Of a stretch of 64,000 nucleotides of DNA, positions 61,207 through 64,000 are shown in pieces. The notes beneath the pieces are model-generated. The model was given only the letters and a program-made list of their open reading frames with translations, was not told the DNA's origin and did not search any database. The position numbers and the translations under genes were made by a program. Position 1 is the stretch's first letter. Each line of letters starts with the position of its first letter. The stretch covers positions 1-64,000 of the forward strand of contig NZ_JACJJC010000001.1 of NCBI RefSeq assembly GCF_016899755.1, read 5' to 3'. This stretch comes from Sutterella massiliensis. GTDB taxonomy: Bacteria; Pseudomonadota; Gammaproteobacteria; Burkholderiales; Burkholderiaceae_F.

Positions 61207-62022
61207 CTATTCGCTTGTCGCCGACTCGCGTCGCTTCAATGCGGCTTCGGCTGTTGCATCGACAAAGCCGAGTGCGGCAGCCATATTGGCCGAAGCGATC
61301 GCATTGATCGCGCGCCGGTCGTTTTCACTCGAATCGATCGGATCGAGAATCGTCGCCTCGGCGACGAGTCCGGGCGTAAAAACGATGCGTTTGATGACGT
61401 CAAAGAGCGGTACGTCCGCATACGAGGGAATCGTTGAAGTTTTGCCCTCAAGCGTATAGCGAAGCGCTATGGGAAGTACTTGCGCCTTTGCCGCGCAAGC
61501 GGCGGAAAAGAGATTGGCGTGGAAGGGCAAAAGCGCATCCCCCGGCCCTGTCGTGCCTTCGGGGAAGAAGAGTACGTTTTCGCCGCTCTCGAGGGTCGTT
61601 CGCATCGCTTCAGCCACTTCGATGACCGAACGCCGGCGCGTTCTGTCGATGTAGATCGTGCCGACGCCAGTCGTAATGGCGCCAAAGAGCGGCCAGGAAG
61701 CAATTTCCTTTTTTGCCACGAAGTGCACCGGCAAGATGGAATCGAGAACGAAGATGTCAACAAACGAGATGTGATTGCAGCAGACCATGTAGCCGCAGCC
61801 TTCGCTTCGGTAGCCGCGCTCGGCGGCACACGCGTCCGGCACCCGTCCCTTGACGCACAGCTTCATCCCTAGCACCCAAGGAATCCAGGGCGCTACAGGC
61901 TTGATGATGCGCGCTCTCGCCCGCCAATTCATGAAGGGGAAAACGCAATAAATCAAAAAGAGGATGAAGAGAATCAAAAGGCCGACCAGGAGGAGCCGCA
62001 GTGAGCCAATCAGATAACGCAT
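61207..62022 (-). CDS. PlsC-family lysophospholipid acyltransferase, second copy
   Basis: A 271-residue membrane acyltransferase. It starts with a strong membrane segment (LLLVGLLILFILFLIYCVFPF). The catalytic motif reads NHISFVDIF (HX4D), preceded by CC. It is followed by VAKKEIASWPLFGAI and the FPEGTTGPG motif, where threonine replaces the usual arginine of EGTR, a variation seen in some family members. The ATG at 62022 has AAAGGA nine bases upstream. It may acylate lysophosphatidic acid or another lysolipid, such as an ornithine-lipid precursor; sequence alone cannot decide. It starts 13 bases after ruvX. Confidence 0.85.
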   Translation of the reverse strand: MRYLIGSLRLLLVGLLILFILFLIYCVFPFMNWRARARIIKPVAPWIPWVLGMKLCVKGRVPDACAAERGYRSEGCGYMVCCNHISFVDIFVLDSILPVHFVAKKEIASWPLFGAITTGVGTIYIDRTRRRSVIEVAEAMRTTLESGENVLFFPEGTTGPGDALLPFHANLFSAACAAKAQVLPIALRYTLEGKTSTIPSYADVPLFDVIKRIVFTPGLVAEATILDPIDSSENDRRAINAIASANMAAALGFVDATAEAALKRRESATSE

Positions 62023-62035
62023 GTTCAACTTTCCT

Positions 62036-62446
62036 TTAGGACGCACTGTCGAGTTCGTTGAAGAACTGCTGCAGGATGACGGCGGCGGCCTCGTCGTCGA
62101 TCTTCTCACGCCCGCTCTCAACCTCAACGGACGAGAAGCGCTCGTCCACGGTGAAGGTCGGTCGCTTCAAGCGAGCGCCGAGCTGCCGCGCGAAGCGCTC
62201 GCAACGCGCCGTGAGCGTACTCGGCGCCCCATCGCCAAGCCTTGGCACGCCCACGACGAAAGCGACGGGCGCCCACTCGGTCGCAAGCGCCTCAACGCGC
62301 GCCCAGCGGGCCTCGTTTGTCGGCGTAACTGCAATCTCAAGCGGTCGCGCCTCTCGCGTCAGCGTATTGCCGATAGCCACACCTGTTCGTGCAAGGCCGA
62401 AATCGAAGCAAAGGATCGTGCCGTCAGGCAGTCTCTTTTTCTGCAT
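62036..62446 (-). CDS. ruvX: Putative pre-16S rRNA nuclease / Holliday junction resolvase RuvX (YqgF)
   Basis: A 136-residue RNase H-like protein. It has ILCFDFGLARTGVAIGN with the first catalytic aspartate, FVVGVPRLGDG, TVDERFSSVEVE with a second acidic site, and IDDEAAAVILQQFF with the terminal aspartates, all in the YqgF order. The family trims the 5' end of 16S rRNA in E. coli and has also been called a resolvase. The second plsC gene follows after 13 bases. A 160-base gap with an inverted repeat separates it from the divergent YbaK-like gene. Confidence 0.9.
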   Translation of the reverse strand: MQKKRLPDGTILCFDFGLARTGVAIGNTLTREARPLEIAVTPTNEARWARVEALATEWAPVAFVVGVPRLGDGAPSTLTARCERFARQLGARLKRPTFTVDERFSSVEVESGREKIDDEAAAVILQQFFNELDSAS

Positions 62447-62490
62447 GTTCGATTGCTATTTGATCTGAGTAAACATTCTCTTTGTTGACT

Positions 62491-62513
62491 ATGTCGTCGA
62501 CACATGACGACAT
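62491..62513. repeat. 8-base inverted repeat in the ruvX/ybaK-like divergent region
   Basis: ATGTCGTC and GACGACAT are exact complements around seven bases. The element sits between two divergent genes, next to a TTGACT hexamer at 62485-62490. It could be an operator. It also pairs as a hairpin without a T tract. Confidence 0.45.
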
Positions 62514-62606
62514 GCGATCGGCGTATTCTACGGCGCTTCGAAAAGCCCTTCGACTTTCTTCGAAGCGCAATGATTCTTTCTTTTACCTGACCGGGAGCGG
62601 CTTCCA

Positions 62607-63152
62607 ATGGTTGAGAACGTCTTTGAAAAACTCTGCGAACTTTTTGACAAAGGCGGCGCCCGCTATCGCGTCATGCATCACCCTGCGAGCGGCAAATCGA
62701 GCCAGTCGGTCGCCGAAATTCGCGGCACGGAACTCGGCCAGGGTGCCAAAGCGCTCTGCTGTACGGTCAAAGGCAACGGCGTGAAACTCCATGTCCTCGG
62801 AATCCTCCCTGCCGACAAGCAGGCGGATCTGCATAAGCTCGCCGCGGCTGTGGGTGGCCGACGCGCTGCGCTCGCAAGTCCCGAAGAAGTCATGGATCTC
62901 ACAGGAAGTGTCTTTGGTGCCGTCCCGCCTGTGAGCTTTACCGACGCACTCGTTGTCGTTGCCGATCCGTCGCTCTTTACGCGCTACGAGGAAATCGCTT
63001 TCAACGCCGGACGTCTCGACGCTTCAATCATCATCCGAACGGAAGACTATCGCCGTATTGTTGCGCCCCAAGAAGCCGACTTCCTTCGCGAAGCTGCGCC
63101 CGAAAGCGATCCCGCGCCAGAACCCGCCCAAGTCGGTACGCAAAGCGCCTGA
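62607..63152 (+). CDS. YbaK/ProX-like aminoacyl-tRNA deacylase domain protein
   Basis: A 181-residue protein with the YbaK/prolyl-tRNA-editing fold: YRVMHHPASGKSSQSVAEIRGTELGQGAKALCC at the start, then LHVLGILPADKQADLHKLAAAVGGRRAALASPEEVMDLTGSVFGAVPP. GCV-like family positions and the conserved FGAVPP turn are present. Members hydrolyse mischarged tRNAs such as Ala- or Cys-tRNA-Pro in trans; which tRNA this one edits is unknown. The last ~25 residues are proline- and acid-rich. It is followed after 91 bases by the DUF2721 pair. Confidence 0.82.
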   Translation: MVENVFEKLCELFDKGGARYRVMHHPASGKSSQSVAEIRGTELGQGAKALCCTVKGNGVKLHVLGILPADKQADLHKLAAAVGGRRAALASPEEVMDLTGSVFGAVPPVSFTDALVVVADPSLFTRYEEIAFNAGRLDASIIIRTEDYRRIVAPQEADFLREAAPESDPAPEPAQVGTQSA

Positions 63153-63243
63153 AGCCTAACACCGTTAACTTTCTCAGCCGCAGGCGTCAAGGTTTCGGCG
63201 CCTGCTCGACTTTTGACTCTCAATACGCTTTGATGCAATCCAA

Positions 63244-63696
63244 ATGAACGTCTTTAACGACATGCTCGTCAATGCACTGACGCCTATCACGCTCATCTCG
63301 GGCGTGGGGCTGCTGATGCTCTGCATGACGACTCGCTACAACCACGCAACAGACCGCATTCGTCAGCTCATCAAGAAGCGAGAAGACGGCGGCTGGCGCA
63401 ACGAACCCGACATTGATCGCGAAATCCGCTTGATCTACAAGCGCGCCCGTTACCTGCGCATTGCGATGCTTTCGCTCACCCTTTCGGCCGTCTGCTCGGG
63501 TCTGCTCGTCGCCACAAACGTCTTTGCGCACTTCTCGCAGGTCAATCTCGTGACGGTCTCGGCCGTGTGGCTCGTCCTTGCACTTGGCCTCATTGTTGCG
63601 TCAACACTCTCATTCTGCGTCGAGGTCACGATTTCCCTGCACGCACTCGGCATGGCCGTCAAGCACCTACCCGGCCGCAAGTCCAACGCCCAATAA
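63244..63696 (+). CDS. DUF2721-family membrane protein, first copy
   Basis: A 150-residue inner-membrane protein of the DUF2721 type, of unknown function. An N-terminal membrane segment (LTPITLISGVGLLMLCM) is followed by RYNHATDRIRQLIKKRE and a charged cytoplasmic loop. Two more hydrophobic spans then follow (about 80-100 and 108-130). The next gene, eight bases downstream, encodes a close relative, so this is a tandem duplication. No enzyme motif is visible. Confidence 0.8.
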   Translation: MNVFNDMLVNALTPITLISGVGLLMLCMTTRYNHATDRIRQLIKKREDGGWRNEPDIDREIRLIYKRARYLRIAMLSLTLSAVCSGLLVATNVFAHFSQVNLVTVSAVWLVLALGLIVASTLSFCVEVTISLHALGMAVKHLPGRKSNAQ

Positions 63697-63704
63697 GAAA
63701 CATC

Positions 63705-64000
63705 ATGCTGAGCATTGTCGAATTCAATCAGGCGCTCGCGGGCGCCCTCACGCCGATTACCCTCATCTCGGGCGTAGGCCTGCTGATGATCTGCATGACG
63801 AATCGCTACAACCATGCGACAAACCGCATCCGTCAATTGATGGCCAAGCGCGACACGAGCGAAGCACGCTTCGAACCCGATATTGATGCGGAAATCGAGA
63901 TCATCTATCTGCGCGCGTCGCTGCTGCGCCGAGGCGTTCTCTCCGTCGCCATTTCAGCGGTCTTTTCCGCGCTGCTTGTGACCGTGAGCGTCTGCTCGCG
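63705..64000 (+). CDS. DUF2721-family membrane protein, second copy (cut by window edge)
   Basis: The first 98 codons of a second DUF2721 gene, starting at the ATG at 63705 and running off the end of the window. The protein reads MLSIVEFNQALAGALTPITL, then SGVGLLMICMTNRYNHATNR and EPDIDAEIEIIYLRASLLRRG. It is nearly identical to its neighbour over the first membrane segment and more diverged later. It starts eight bases after the first copy, so both should be translated from one transcript. Confidence 0.8.
   Translation, partial: MLSIVEFNQALAGALTPITLISGVGLLMICMTNRYNHATNRIRQLMAKRDTSEARFEPDIDAEIEIIYLRASLLRRGVLSVAISAVFSALLVTVSVCS

Noticed and set aside
1..64000. Mobile elements, prophage, defence islands, CRISPR arrays or biosynthetic clusters
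   Set aside because: No transposase, integrase, phage, restriction, Cas, toxin-antitoxin or NRPS/PKS-like gene was recognised, and gene content is housekeeping throughout.

Overview
The window reads as chromosomal core-genome DNA from a Gram-negative bacterium, most likely a betaproteobacterium of the order Burkholderiales, possibly close to Sutterellaceae. The reasons are an LPS/outer-membrane gene set (lptD, surA, waaA, waaC, split hldE, hldD, gmhB), a Bug/TctC-type binding protein, the AmgK-MurU cell-wall recycling pair, and GC-rich coding sequence that almost never uses TTA, CTA or TCA codons. The family-level assignment is inference. I see no rRNA operon, insertion sequence, prophage, CRISPR array or toxin-antitoxin pair.

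Layout. 1-2.1 kb: tRNA-Lys and the methionine importer genes metNI (no metQ). 2.1-6.5 kb: trmB, uppP, a UPF0149/SEC-C protein and an mnmC whose methyltransferase half looks dead. 6.6-11.1 kb, minus strand: ettA, a small kinase-like protein, an unknown protein, a UspA protein and tcdA. 11.1-13.3 kb: an AT-rich spacer, a tandem-domain Usp protein and an orphan LuxR-type regulator. 13.3-19.2 kb: a frameshifted moaC, a BepA-like protease, a ferredoxin-NADP reductase, apbC/mrp and an orphan tctC. 19.4-26.1 kb: metG, a SulP anion transporter, scpA and NAD-malic enzyme. 26.3-29.0 kb: tolB-pal-cpoB. 29.2-33.8 kb: amgK-murU-dusB-fis-purH on the minus strand, divergent from lptD-surA-rsmA (34.1-38.9 kb). 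38.9-44.1 kb: a YgjP-like metallopeptidase with a long N-terminal extension, plsC and glyQS. 44.3-49.8 kb: miaB-phoH-ybeY-corC-lnt, then tRNA-Met. 50.0-55.9 kb: manB/algC-pgi-waaC-waaA-thiD on the minus strand. 56.2-59.2 kb: hldE1-hldD-gmhB-hldE2 on the plus strand. 59.3-64 kb: galU, apaH, a second plsC, ruvX, a YbaK-like protein and two tandem DUF2721 genes, the last cut by the window edge.

Functionally the window is dominated by envelope biogenesis: lipid carrier recycling (UppP), lipoprotein acylation (Lnt), Tol-Pal, LPS core sugar supply and transfer, LPS export (LptD) and its chaperones (SurA, BepA), and UDP-MurNAc recycling. A second theme is translation and RNA modification (trmB, mnmC, tcdA, miaB, dusB, rsmA, ettA, ybeY, metG, glyQS). 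Many genes end in strong intrinsic terminators, several shared between convergent genes.

I did not find a convincing undescribed multi-gene system. The most notable items are an MnmC that keeps the FAD oxidase but has lost the S-adenosylmethionine motif, moaC interrupted by one extra base in a homopolymer, the YgjP extension, an orphan LuxR regulator with an atypical receiver, an intrinsic terminator placed just ahead of tolB, and a tandem DUF2721 duplication. Coordinates of short sites were counted by hand and may be off by one or two bases.
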